Positions 1 to 11,852 of a stretch of 64,000 nucleotides of DNA are shown piece by piece (position 1 is the first letter of the stretch; every line of letters begins with the position of its first letter). Where the stretch lies: the NCBI GenBank assembly GCA_019614645.1, contig JABWDB010000013.1, positions 4,206,501-4,270,500 of the forward strand, read 5' to 3'. A program made the translations under genes and the position numbers. The stretch comes from Stratiolaelaps scimitus (lineage: Eukaryota; Arthropoda; Arachnida; Mesostigmata; Laelapidae). The notes beneath the pieces were generated by a model that worked only from the letters and a program-made list of their open reading frames with translations, was not told where the DNA came from and did not search any database.

Positions 1-226
1 GGACGCGTTCAGTTTGGCATCGGGGTCGGTGAGTTGAGCCTTCTTCGGAGAGATATAATTGTCAGCGTACAAATCGCCAAAGTGCCTCAACTGTCCGAGG
101 TCGTAGTCGTCGAGTGATAGCTGATCAACGGCGTATGGTGGACCGCGATTCGTTTTGCTGTACACCTTAGCCAGAGGGGTAGCTGTAACAGCGCTCGCCA
201 AGGCAATGGTGATCACCAACGGCAAC
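1..226 (-). CDS. Internal exon of an unidentified secreted protein (signal peptide and start of mature chain); runs off the left edge
   Basis: Read on the minus strand, this stretch is open throughout (75 codons plus one base). It begins directly after a strong splice acceptor, and the first base completes a codon begun in the previous exon. The first residues, LPLVITIALASAVTATPLA, form the hydrophobic core and small-residue cleavage region of a signal peptide. A charged, tyrosine- and aspartate-rich segment follows (DDYDLGQLRHFGDLYADNY, then SPKKAQ). It has no cysteine. The KK pair could be a prohormone-convertase site, so a neuropeptide-like precursor is possible, but I recognise no family. 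The initiator ATG must lie in an exon at higher coordinates; an intron just after the first codons is common in secreted-protein genes. The open frame continues beyond base 1. That this is an exon is inferred from acceptor, frame and signal peptide together. Confidence 0.6.
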
Positions 227-290
227 CTACAGATGGGGTCAAATGGGGGCAAGAAAAACGAGAAAGAGAGAGAGAGATATTTGATTAATT
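227..290 (-). promoter_or_regulatory. Splice acceptor with polypyrimidine tract
   Basis: On the minus strand, a tract of CT repeats, T-runs and C-runs (complement of about 238-278) precedes CTGTAG, immediately upstream of the signal-peptide exon. A/T-rich sequence further upstream (TTAAATTAATC) could supply a branch point. This is a textbook 3' splice site and is the reason for ending the exon at 226. Confidence 0.6.
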
Positions 291-2200
291 TAAGATGAAG
301 ATACGCCCCGCTGTGAACGTGTATCGAGGAGAATATGTTTCGCAGATGACACAAGCACAATCATTATGCTTTGATCAGGGTAAGAGTGTATACTCTTTGA
401 GGTCAGTGCCCGTGCAGAGATCACACTCAAAATCATCTGTCTTTTTGGGGCAGTTTTACTGGTAAACTACTGTTTCAGTTCAAAAACCTTGTTACATTAT
501 GCCACACGCTGCGGCAGGTCTAGCGGATAGTTCACGGCTTCAAAGTGACCTGTCTACAGCAGGTCGGCAATTTTAAAGACTATTTTCACTTCGAAGATTC
601 TAAAACTGATTCTGAAACTGATTATTCACTAATTAGAGGTTAGTTTGGGAGACGTGATGATTAACGATGCGAATATGAATGTTTGGTGCTATTATACAAT
701 ACTATATAATGCTCCCAAACCCTCAAGATCTGTAGTTACGATTCCATTGTCCAACCAAAGGACAATCGGCCCTCCCAGTTTCCTTTCATCAACACAAGCC
801 TATTAACCACTATAATCGCGATACAATACTATCAATTAGCAGCTATAATATCTTGCATGAAAACTAGCCGAGTCCCAGAGTCAGACCTTGACACCCGCAA
901 ACGCCATGCTTGGTATAATAGTTTCGCGGACTACAAGATATAAAATAAATAAATCGTCAAAGAAACCCGATCATAGTTTGAAGATGGAAACATAAATAAT
1001 AATCGTAAATTGGGGAACTATGCAAAAGAGGGTGGAGGGTTCCTTGGTTTGTCTGCAACGGATTGTTCCCGCTGATTGTTGTATGTACAATATCTAGTTT
1101 CCGCAATCGTCTTCACAGTAGCTTTTTAGTGGTGACTGACTCCGGCGATACGAACGGGCGGCCGGGGTATCGGCTTGCGTGAGCTCGCTTGTGGCAAACA
1201 GTAAACATCGCGGACTGCTTCACGAAGTATTCGCGAAGATGCCACAGCCGAACGGAAGCAGGGGGCCATCGTGTGCACCTCACCGCCCCTCGGCATCACC
1301 TGCCCAGCACTGAGGGCCTGTCATCAGTGCCACCCATTGGGGTGGCTTCTTTCACTGTGCGCCCGTTCAGATCGGGCACGTTGGGGAGGGCACTTGTTTA
1401 CGCTTCGCTGACTGGTTGTTAGCCAGTGAACCAAACCCGACGATACTTGCAATCGACCTGTCCGCCATCCGGCTCTGTGCCTCCATCTCGCAGTAACGGG
1501 GGCATGAAGGAAGAGCGAGCAAGTCTTTGAGGTTGACTCTCGCAGCCGACGCCCCTCTCCCAGGAACAGGGCCGGTGGGATTGATCTGGATCGAATTGCA
1601 AAACATTGTTTCCAACAAGCAACTTCAAGGGATGCGTTTCCGAGGCAATGTTCTCGTGTCGTTGCTTGAAATGTGTAGAGGGAAGGTGGACAAAAATTGA
1701 CTTATATTTGCGTGAGACGTAAATCTAAGACGTAATCGATTAGGCAGCAAAATAAGTGAAGGCTCAGAGAAACGTAGGTTAACAACTGAGGTAGCGCCTG
1801 TCTCAAACACTGTAAAGCGACTTGTTCCTCTCTGCAAGGCTCTCCTTGTGCTAACTGTTAACGTAAATTTTACCCTAGAGTGAGCCCACTTTATTCTGCT
1901 CACCCCGTGTATATTTAGATCTGCATGTACAGCACGTAACCTGCAACAGCATACTATGGTTGCATTTGACAAATATGGTGAGGGCTAGTTCTGGGGAAAA
2001 TAACGAAACATAGCTCCATCTCATTGAGCTGGCAAGTATCACCTTGTATCGATTTCTGGGAAAGAGGTAATCCGATCCAGCAAACTTGTGCCAGAAACCA
2101 TTCGTGTCCACCCAAAATACCCGCTGATGCCAACTTGTCGTGAAAAGCCGCGTGATCCGCAGAATTTAGTGGTAAGCCCATAGCGACATAGAAACCTCTT
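291..2200. other. Gene-free stretch, probably intron or upstream DNA of the left-edge gene
   Basis: Mixed AT-rich DNA to about 1130, then a more GC-rich part (1140-1640). Short open frames overlap on both strands with no recognisable motif. No repeat family was identified apart from the small hairpins listed separately. Confidence 0.5.
1329..1379. repeat. Two adjacent short hairpins
   Basis: GCCACCC (1329-1335) pairs with GGGTGGC (1340-1346) across a 4-base loop. GTGC-G-CCCG (1357-1365) pairs with CGGGCAC (1373-1379) with a one-base bulge. A pyrimidine run separates them. No function is claimed. Confidence 0.45.
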
Positions 2201-2732
2201 TTTTCAAATGGGTCTTTTCCCACGTCCAACGCCTCAACCTTCGGCAAACGGTTTCAGACGGCCAGCACAACAGCACTTTGGTGGCAACCCTCGCAGGACC
2301 TTTTCAGCATTTGAAAAGCCTCTTTGACCCCAGACTGTCATATCAGCAAGGACACAGCAGCAAGGGGACAAAACGGAGCATGTATCAGTTCGCCTACATA
2401 CGTGGCGGGAATATGGGACAAGACCTGTTATGCCCTCTTCGACAGATGAAGGCAGGGGTTAAAAGTCTGCTGGATCCTTCCCATACACTCAAGGCTAGTA
2501 CAATCGAGACAGCAAGAACAAAAACGACAACAACTGTTGAAGGAGCAGTCCTGCCGGTAAATGGTGTTGGTGCCAATATGCCCGCACCCTTTGCTTTTGT
2601 CGCCTGTCCAGCTGCTATAGCCGTCATGTCGCCCTCGCTATCGATATGAGTTGGTTCGGTGTCCTGTTGACTATCTAGAAGTTGCTCGACTTATTTTCCT
2701 GTCACAGACGAATTATGTAGCTGTTCTCACAT

Positions 2733-2756
2733 ACTCTCTCTCTCTCTCTCTCTCTA
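2733..2756. repeat. (CT)n microsatellite
   Basis: About eleven uninterrupted CT units. Confidence 0.9.
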
Positions 2757-3849
2757 TCTTCCGCTCTGCTCCGCTTTATCTCTGTCTCTCACAATCCGTC
2801 GTTGTTGTGACAGACGCAAGGTCCAGTGGGCCAGACCCACATTCGTCGCTGTCGACCACCGGAGCAAACGAAAGTATTACAATCGAATGTCCGGGAAAAC
2901 AGAGTCGCAATGAAGTTTCATTGCCGTTACCGCTGTTGTACCCGGCGACGACAAAGACGCAGGGAGCAGCACAAGCTGTCTCAAGTTCGTCTGTACTACC
3001 AATTTTCACTGGGCAGATCTCTACCCAGTATGGGCCAGATCGCGTCTGGAAGCCGCCACACAGAGAGGAAGGAAAGTCGACAACGGCAGCAATGAAAGCG
3101 ACCGGCGAACAGGGTTGAGTAGTAAAAAAAAAAGTTGAATCGGCCGACAACGCAACACAACAACAGCAGCCAGCAAAAAACAGACAAGCCTAAACTAAAG
3201 GAGTAGCCAGCAGGGCGAGAAGGGGATGGTGTGTACGAAGCGACGAGAAAGCTAGAGCAAACTATAGAGGGTGAGATGTAGAGCCGCGGAGAAGGAAGAC
3301 AGAGCGGGACCTGGAGAAAGGGGAAAGGCCTACAGAGTCAAGCGAAAAAAACCCCGAAAGATACGGCGGAGCGAAGAAAACAGAGCCAAAGGAAGGGCCG
3401 TCCAAAGGAGGCGTTCGAGGCCATGTCCGAAGCAGCGCTTGAGACCCAACAGGCTAAGCGACTTCAGGACAGAGAGCAAGGGCGGCGGACAAGGAGGCCG
3501 ACACTATCGCACGATAGCAATCGTTGGCCAACGGCTAAGTGAAGACACCGAATGATAGCGAGGGAGCTGAATACAATCACCTGATGTCCCAAACATTTCA
3601 CGTCATGGGCAACGCAGAGACGGTGAAGGGGGCGTTTATGGTTGGGGTTGGCTCTTAGAAAACTCGTAGCCGGTAACACGAGGTTGAGTGAGGTGTCTGG
3701 ATATATGGTCTGCGTGAGAAGAAAACGAACTACGCCAACTTGTGCTATAGGAAAAGGCAAAATGTCCTACGATCGTCAGAGGTAACGTAAACAGTAACGT
3801 CGAGCGACAAGCAATCCGATTGCAGCGATGAGGACGAGAACGTGAAGTG

Positions 3850-3873
3850 GGAGAGAAAGAGAGAGAGAGAGAG
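3850..3873. repeat. (GA)n microsatellite
   Basis: GA-rich run with one interruption (GAGAAAGA) at its left end. Confidence 0.85.
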
Positions 3874-4080
3874 TCGCCATCCCGAACACAACAGCACAAA
3901 ACAGCATCCAATGTTGCTCATCTTCCATCTCCCCTGCGCCCTCAATTGCAACGTGGATCCGCATGCTTCGACAGCCGTTCCGGTGTCGAGAACGGTATCC
4001 GCCTAGATTCCACTCTAGCCGTCAAACTCGAGAAGCAAAGGCTGCGGCGAACGTAACCGATCTGCTGGTGGCCTTCGTCT

Positions 4081-5582
4081 AAATCCTTCCGAAAGCTTAC
4101 ATCGTGCGGAGCGGAAAAGTGGGCTCGATAATTCGTCCTGTATATTGGATGTATGAAACGGCACCAGCAGCGATTATTATTATCTATGACCGAACGTATA
4201 GAACATGTTAACCGAATTGTCTGCTCTCAACTTGAAAACATTGCGGGTTTTTAAATGATTTATGTTTTTCAATGACGATCTAGCGCTCAAATCTCCTGAT
4301 AGCGGCGATCGAGAAAAAATCGGAAATTATCAGACCCCAGTCTAAACTCTTCCCCGGCTCCACGTGTATATATCTACGTGGTTCTGCAATGCATTAAACC
4401 AACACAAGCATCTTGTGCATTTAAACTTCGTCCAATATTGAACGCATACGTGAGAGAGTAACGCTTAGTTTGACCCCTCGAAGAGCGGTGTTGGCTTTCT
4501 CGTTCGCCACAGGCGACAGTTTACTCAGTGTGTCCCCTTATTCTTCCTTCGTCATCTGGTTCGTTCGGTTGAGTATGCCTGCCCTATCTTCATTAACAGC
4601 GAAGACTGAGTTCGCCTAGTGGCCACCCATCTCCCGCGGTTAGTCCCGTCACCTCCGATTCTGCGGCTGCCATCGCTGCCGCAGCAGCAGCACCCGCCTG
4701 GTCCACAGGGTGCTGATGTCCTGTAGCAGGACACAGAAACACCAGATCAGGCTTGGGGAGGGGACAGGATCCGGCCACCGACTGGACCGTGGCTGCTGCA
4801 GCCACTGTTTGGGGTGGAGTGGTCCTCCCCTGCGGATCTGGAGGTTGTAGCTTCAGTTAGCTGCCGATAAGAGAAAAAAACTATTCAAATGTTTTGTCGG
4901 GCTTCGTCGGGGAAAAGCACGGCAAATTTTTACTTTAGCCACTGGAAAGAAGACAGAGAGAGAGCGGGAGAGAGAGAGAGAGATAGGGGGAGGATATGTT
5001 TAATTAGAACGCCGAAGTCAGCAGCCCAGCCTGACTGGCGCGAGGCATCGCCAATGGAACGGGAAATAGGTGACTGACATGCTAGAATACTAACAGAAGA
5101 CGAAGAGAAACTAAGAACATGCTCTCCTATGAAGGAGAGCGGAAAAAATGACCTCCTCGAACGAACAGCGTCAAGTGAAAACCACCAGGGGCACCCCAGC
5201 TAAAGCCACGTCCTCACATAGCCGGCGCTCGAGGGACCTATTCGACAATTAACTGCATTAAGCGATTAGCAGTGGACAATAAATAGTGTCTCCTCGGGAC
5301 AGTGTCAGCATCATTGGCTCATTGGAAATCTCATTGGGACGGAGCAGACAGATCACACGGGAAAGCCACAACGGCGGCCGGCGGTGGCAACGGTGGCCGC
5401 AGCAGAACAGAAGAGCGGGACTAAGGGACTAAGGCAATCAGATGAAGAAAAAGAGAGTCCCACAAACCATCCTGTTTGAATGACCCAGCTCGAATGACCG
5501 CTCGTATTGAACGTCGTAGTGTTTGCTGGGTTTAGAGAAGAGACGAAAATTGACTGACGCAAAAAACCAAGGGGAGAATATA
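4081..5582. other. Gene-free stretch
   Basis: AT-rich at the left and GC-richer around 4500-4860. A minor inverted repeat (CCACGT at 4360-4365 with ACGTGG at 4376-4381) is present. No coding motif recognised. Confidence 0.45.
4953..4984. repeat. (GA)n microsatellite, interrupted
   Basis: GA units interrupted by GCGG in the middle. Confidence 0.85.
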
Positions 5583-6838
5583 TCAGGCTGACCCAAAAAA
5601 AATGACACTCCTATCTTCTTGCGCCGTATTCTTATTATTGGCCGGTTTGAATTCAAATTTGGCGGGTAGTAAAACACAACAATTAGCAAGCAGGCGGTGC
5701 GAAAGCCGCTAGCATTCGGTTTTCGTTGGACGTTCGCAATGGCAACCGACGGACCAGGTCCCTCAGACTTGCGTTCTCAGAAGAAAAGTGTCAGGTTTAT
5801 GTTTCAAGAGAAGCAAGGTCCAGCTGAAATCCATCGAAGGTTAGTTAGTGTGCACGGCCATAATGCCCTGAGTCGACGACAGGTGTGCCGTTGGTGTGCG
5901 CAGTTTAGGCAAGGTGACTGGGACATTATGAACATCGAGGGAGCCCACCCCTTCCCGAATCTCGATTCGACGAACGGATCGAGATAATCGAAATAGCTTT
6001 TGAGCAAACTAGAGCTTGGTCATTGACGACTTTGTCGGCTGAAATTGGGGAACCTCGCGAAACATGTCGTCGAATTATGCAAAAGAATCTGAAGATGCAA
6101 AAAAAAGTGCAAAATGGGTCCCTCACTAACTCGGTCCTGGCCAACTGAAAATGAGTGAGGAGTGTTCGCGAGACAATTGGAAGGTATATAGGCAGCAAAA
6201 GAGTCGCTTAGGAGATACCGTTGCAGTGGACGAGATATGGGTCAGCCTGTATAGGGGACTAGAAAAAGATCAAGTGAAACAGTGGCCACGACCAGGTGAA
6301 CAGACAATCGCGGTAGCAGTACCAAATAGATTCGAGCCTAAAGTATGGTAGCACTTGACATGGATTTCAACGAAATTTGCTACTACAAGATTTTGGGCCC
6401 AAAAGAAAAAATGAACTCGGCTCGATATCTCGAGTTCTTGAAGGGACACATGAATAATTGGCACGGCAATAGGAAGCACCGAGTGTGGCTGCTCGATGAC
6501 AATGCTAGGGCACATCGTAGCGATGAAATTACGTCCTGGCTTAAGACCAACAAGAGTCACCCCCCCCCATTCTCCCAATTTAAGCCCGTGTGACTAAGTT
6601 GGCTTCCATCAAATAGGTGGCCAAATGTATGCAAATATCGATTTGCTCCGGGAGACCTTAAATAACGACGTTATAAATGGGAGTAGAAATAATGCATACC
6701 TAGGTCTCAGAAGGCTGCCAGAACTCTGGGATTAGTGTATAAATAAAAGAGGTGCCCAACTTTAACTCACTAAAAAATCCTTGTTTAACACACTCAAGTC
6801 GTCATTCGAGGTGTAACATCAAAATAGGGCAGTTGATA
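5583..6838 (+). mobile_element. Decayed mariner-family DNA transposon (mariner A)
   Basis: The left end is TCAGGCTGACCCAAAAAAAA, a mariner-like terminus beside a TA (5581-5582). The right end is uncertain: about 6809-6838 is only loosely similar to the complement of the left end. Between them lies a transposase coding region broken by several frameshifts and stops. Its middle part matches the lineage of the shorter mariner B at 11853-12312. Confidence 0.75.
5739..6765 (+). pseudogene. Mariner transposase pseudogene (DDD type)
   Basis: A transposase would bind the TIRs and catalyse cut-and-paste movement into TA sites. The start at 5739 (MATDGPGPSDLRSQKK) is followed by a helix-turn-helix region ending ALSRRQVCRWCAQFRQGDWD, typical of mariner N-termini. 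The frame breaks near 5985 and again before 6120. The first catalytic region is readable as VDEIWVSLY (about 6226), the second as VWLLDDNARAHRS (about 6485). The third catalytic aspartate survives as PCD only after a one-base frameshift near 6590, followed by a stop. The C-terminal signature GLRRLPELWD ends in CINKRGAQL and a stop at 6765. There are at least four disabling changes, so no active product is expected. Confidence 0.8.
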
Positions 6839-7801
6839 GTAAACGACGCTTACTTAACTACATAGTATAGGTGAGTATATGAATATTCCGCCTGATCTGA
6901 GGCCTGATTGAAATATTAAGTCAACGGCGGTGTAACCACTAATTAGTCTGGTTAATCTGGCGCCGATGATATTTTGAGAGGAATTCTGTGCTGACAAACG
7001 TGTGATGTTAATGACAGCCGGGACGATGTTGACAGACGTCAGCAAAAATCAGTAACTTTGTATTTGAAAGTGTGATTTTACACCATACACATATATCGTT
7101 TGTTTAGTTACATCATAGAATAGAGTGTAATAATAACACTTACACTTGTGTATATTTAGCTGAATGTTACTAGTCACATATTTTGGGCCACTTGTTCCCT
7201 GTGACTATGGACAGTTTGAAATTTGTTATACTGCTCCAGGGTATATTTACGTTTCTAATTACTCCTTTTTCATTTACTTTTTTTTTATTTACAATGAGAA
7301 CTTAAGCATTTGTGAAAAACTGCAGTTCCAAATAAACCAATGAACCGTGGTAAAATAAATACGCACAATTTTTCCGATGGTTTTGTTGTATAATACTACA
7401 TAATCGTAACTGAGACAACGAAGGATCAGCCACACTCTGCATATTGATGCCGATGACAAATTGGAAATTAGTATCGATAAAGTCAAGCCCCAATATACAG
7501 CAAACTATATTTGCTATGGCAAAGTGTATATTTCAAATAGCAATATCTCCGAATGAAAACTCGAGCTGGGAAGTCATTTTTAGTCAGCTAGAGTAGTGAT
7601 TTTCCATAAGTCCCTGGTAGCTTCAGTTTGCTTGTACTTACATCTTTGACGGATGTCGCACGATTATTCCACGTGCGTGTAGTGTTCGTATCGTGGTATA
7701 TCACTTCCACCGCTTGATTAAATTCCAACCACCTGGGTAAGTCTCAGGCGACTACTTCCTGTCAAGAGACAAAGACGTCAAACGCACCCACAAACACGAG
7801 A

Positions 7802-7815
7802 ACACACACACACAC
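7802..7815. repeat. (CA)n microsatellite
   Basis: Seven CA units followed by GTACAC. Confidence 0.85.
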
Positions 7816-8170
7816 GTACACAAAAGTGTAACTGTATCAGCTCACAGTGGTGAACAACTATAACTCATTGACAGCAAGCACTCGAGTGGTTGTTTGCATA
7901 GCAGGGAGATTTTCTGGAAATTCGATTAGTTTTCTGGATAAAAGTCTGGCACACAAACCACGATCGATTCATTGACGACTGTCGTTGCACGCACTGAGCG
8001 CTGTCCACACGATAAAAATAAATGGTAGAGGTAATATACTCACACTTTCGCTCAGCGACACCATACGACAACAGCAAGTGACGCTTGCTGTAACGTTCTC
8101 GAAAGGACAGAGTGATGTGTACGATGCGTCAACAGCTAGAGGCAAAGGCCGACTGTGATCCTGTGGTGCA

Positions 8171-8210
8171 TATATGTTATATATATATATGTATATGTGT
8201 ATACATGTAC
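8171..8210. repeat. (AT)n microsatellite, imperfect
   Basis: TATATG/TATATA units with several G and C interruptions. Confidence 0.85.
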
Positions 8211-9500
8211 GAGATTCATCCCTCGAACGTAGAGCGCTCGAGGAGGGGGAGATAGAGAGAGAGACGGCGAGAACGAGAGAGAGAGCACCGAAAGAAGGAC
8301 GCCTTGTCCGATAGGTTTGGAATTGATGCGGCGCGGCAGGCGGCTGTTGGTCAACCAACCGGTTTACCAACGGTGAGTAAGCAAGCAGTTCCAAGAGAAG
8401 GAGAAATAGATGGGGGGAGCGGGGGAGAGAGACAGAGAGATTAGATGAGCTTGAGATAGCCGCAGGCAGACTGGAGAATGAAATTGCGCGAGGAGGTCGT
8501 TTAGTAGAGTAGACGTCGATGGCGTCGTTGGCGGTGCCGCTGCGCGTTCCGTGTAATTCCGCTCGCTGTATCGATGCCGCTTAATCTGCGGTTGACATCG
8601 GTGGATGTAATGGGAAAAGGGGAACTTTGTTTTGTAACAAAAATATAGATCTGCACTTCACTATGCGGAGTGGCGATAGAAGATCGTGGCTGAGTGATGG
8701 ATTTGGTTGAGCCCGACAGCTTCAGCTAATCATTCTACACAAGAAGGCACGCTATCCGCAGGAGGCCAAGATAATTTGAGAGTCGCTAAGTGAGCAGCGA
8801 GGATATGGATGAAAATCTCTTGTCACGTTTTTCCAGATTTGAGCTAGTTCGGACGAATACTATTAGCGGGGCAGAGCTGTAGTTTAACTGACGCTGCCCA
8901 TACTTCCCGATACGACGGTGTCGTCAACCAATTTAAATGTGGGTCAATTGTTGAGGTCGCATATTTGGATTTACCACACGTTCCTATGAACGCTAATATC
9001 AAGAAGAACATATGAACAACTGTCACAAGATATACTTTTGCCAATGCAAGGTGTTTTCTATAAAGACAAGGTGCTAAAACTTCATGATTATCGCTCTTAT
9101 TTATATATCTGACGGCAGACAACTGACCGAAAAAAAATCATAAGACAATCATAATACAATATCAAGCAGAATAGTTGATGTAAGCTATTGCTGAACGCTA
9201 AATAGTATCGGTCTGATTACAACACATCGCGCGTCAGTAAGCATGCTTCCACCATGTGGCTATATTTTTTCGGACACCTTCAGCAGCGGCCACTTTTGTG
9301 CCTTAACAAAGCAGCAGAGGGCCAAATGACACCACATGATCCGAGATGTATGTTGCAACTGTTGCACGGTCAGATGTATTAATCATAGAAAGACTATGTA
9401 GCTGCGGTTGTGCCAAATACGCATGTGTTAGAGTTTTGTGTTAGAGGCTGTATCATTCTAAAAAAAGGACTGCTGACTGTATCGTGTCGCCTCTATCCGT

Positions 9501-11600
9501 ATGCTAGTAGTAACTGCAGCGGTTGGGAACGACCGTGTTCAATCCGCGTTTACGTCAACTAGCGTGTCCTCGCTCTTCTCTGCAATGCCTATCTCTCGAT
9601 CGATTTGTATCCATCCATCTCGGTTATCACCGGCCGCAAGCTGGCCAAAACGCTCCACGCAGGGTTAGCTGTGCATGCACAGCTAACCCTGCATCGAATC
9701 GTCGTCCCAACGGCGACGCAGGGATGAAATCTATGCATCACTACCTATCCTTGATACGGAGGCCGTATCGTCCTGTAGTGAAGGCCGCGCGCGCGTCCGC
9801 CGCTTAACGTGCCACCAGGCTGAAAGCATAGACATAGCTCTCACGTAGTCGCTACAGTCACTATTACTAGTAAAACAGGCGAATGTTGTACGCCGCCAAA
9901 CAACCAAACCGACCGAGCGAGCGAACGGAGAGCTTACGAGATCACCGCTAAGCCTCTTCTCTGGCTCGTCCTCCTCCCACCGGCGTCTGTAGGGTACTGG
10001 CGTGTCTGTTATCCATTGGCCCATCCGTCCGTTTCACGCCTCCATCGTCAAGTTACGAGCTGCGTGCGAGCTATGGAGCTATACCCCCGGGTGCCAGTCT
10101 GTAGCAGTAGTTGCAATACTGCTACCACTACTACCACTACTACTACGATGCGCTGGCTTCGCTGTTGGCGCTGTTGGCCGCCAGGCAAGAACGAACTCAG
10201 GCGAACAACGGACGAGCCAGGACAAACAGATAGTGGTGGCGTATTCCGCGGGTGAGGCCTGATCCAGCCGGCGGGCAGGGTGTGTGCCGGACCGGTAAGG
10301 CGGACACGCCGCTGTGAGGCGCCGTAAGGGTAAGCGGGACAAGGGAACATGACCACGCATGGGCCCAAGCAGAGCGAGATGAGCGAGAGCTGCTACTTGC
10401 GACACGGGCAACGTTACTGGCCCGTCCTCTCGTCGATGTCTGAGCTGTGCCTTCTTTAGCTGCACATCGACAACGACAACAACAACAACGCCAACGTCGA
10501 TTGCAACCACAACTGCGACAATATCGCAGGAGAGATCGGCCGTCTCGGACGTTCCACAACCTGCTACGTATGTCGCAAGAGTCTGGCAGTTGCTTTGCTA
10601 CTTTTAGCTGCTTAGTCTGCTATTCCGTTGTTCCTCTTCTTCTCGGCATAGTAGTACAGGCGAACACGAGAAGCAGTCAGCCAACTCACAGTTCCGCTGC
10701 TTGTTTCGATCCTGCTCTCTCTCGATCTCTCTTACCTTTCTACTACTGTCTCGCTCTGCTGTGTCTCCTCGATGCAGCTCGGTATAACCATTCACATTCG
10801 CACACAGCCCCAGTCACACGTCTGCCTGGACCAGGCAGGCACATATCGAACGACCGAACTACGTTGACGAACAGAGAGAAGGCGAAGATCTGACTGACTA
10901 ACAGACATACAGACAGACAGACAGACGCCTGGAGAAACGGACGGACAGACTGACCGATTGAGGGATATCCAGACAGCCAATGGGTATCTGTTCGTTGTCC
11001 CCGGTCAACCACCCAGTCCCAGCATGGACCATAGGAACAGGGTGCATCGAGTCCCCACGGATATAACAGCAGGAGTATCTGTATGTGCCGGGAAGAACCG
11101 TCAGAGAGGGCCAGCATGCCCCGCCTGAGAATCGAGCAGTCGCACAACGGACATACGCCTCAGAGGGCCAACCCATGGGGAGGTGGGCGGACAGGCGGTC
11201 AGGTGGACGCCGGCAACGACGGCACCGAGCTGATCGTCGGTGCTGGCTGACCGCTACGGAATACACAAGCATACAGGGAAATACGATGGGGTGTGGTGCT
11301 AGGACATAGTGTGGAAGCGACAATGGTCAATGGCCGACGGGCCCGTCCTCCCACGGCGCGAAACGCTGTACGCTAGCTGTGGTACGCAGTAAACAATTCA
11401 TTTTGTATCCTCGCATACAAAAAAAAAGAAACAGCAGCGGCAGTAACGACAGCAACAACTGTAAGTTGTAACGAGAGCGCGAGGAGAGATGATGATGGCG
11501 TTGGAAGCTGGTGCGGCACTGACGAAGCACGACGGACACGACCCAACGAGCGGTTGCAGTCAGCGTAACGCCAGTGGGTCACGAGACGCCGCCGCGTTCC
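9501..11600. other. GC- and CpG-rich island with simple repeats, no recognised gene
   Basis: Base composition changes abruptly from the AT-rich flanks. Triplet runs (ACTACC/ACTACT near 10124-10147, CAACAA near 10470-10490), ACAG tetranucleotides (about 10903-10926) and pyrimidine runs dominate. Six or more overlapping open frames of 60-148 codons occur on both strands, which is expected where stop codons are rare; none has a conserved motif. It could hold an untranslated first exon or promoter, but the sequence alone does not show that. Confidence 0.45.
9659..9692. repeat. Perfect 34-bp palindrome
   Basis: The half-site GCAGGGTTAGCTGTGCA (9659-9675) is followed with no spacer by its exact reverse complement (9676-9692). 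The next outer bases (C and A) do not pair. Confidence 0.97.
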
Positions 11601-11770
11601 TCCGAACAATGTTTGTCCTTCAACGTGTCGTCCGATCTCATTGAATGTTTACGAGCACTTTTTCTGTGGGGGCGTTTTTTGAGGCAGCGCCACTGCTGCT
11701 CGCTATTCAACATGAGGCCCCACTTGAAGACGTCGTTGCGGTGCAGAAGACGTCGAAGAGTGAATTCGAG

Positions 11771-11808
11771 ATATATATATGCATATATATATATATATAT
11801 GTATGTAT
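11771..11808. repeat. (AT)n microsatellite
   Basis: Two AT runs separated by GC, lying about 45 bases left of mariner B. Confidence 0.9.
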
Positions 11809-11852
11809 TCTCGGAGATATGGGGAAAATGACAGAGCGAGGTTGCTTTACTA

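Larger units (their letters stand above)
2201..4080. other. Gene-free stretch of mixed composition
   Basis: Contains the CT/GA microsatellites listed separately, A-runs and triplet-like sequence. Open frames up to 155 codons exist but overlap each other in several frames and show no conserved motif. Confidence 0.45.
6839..9500. other. Gene-free stretch
   Basis: AT-rich DNA with simple repeats. It includes a strong plus-strand splice-donor-like site at 8373 described in the findings, and GA-rich sequence at about 8250-8285. A 92-codon minus-strand frame (8844-9122) has a hydrophobic run but no recognisable family; I leave it uncalled. Confidence 0.4.

Noticed and set aside
9661..9690. AGGGTTAG/CTAACCCT as telomere-like repeats
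   Set aside because: Only single TTAGGG-like units at the ends of the palindrome, no tandem array.
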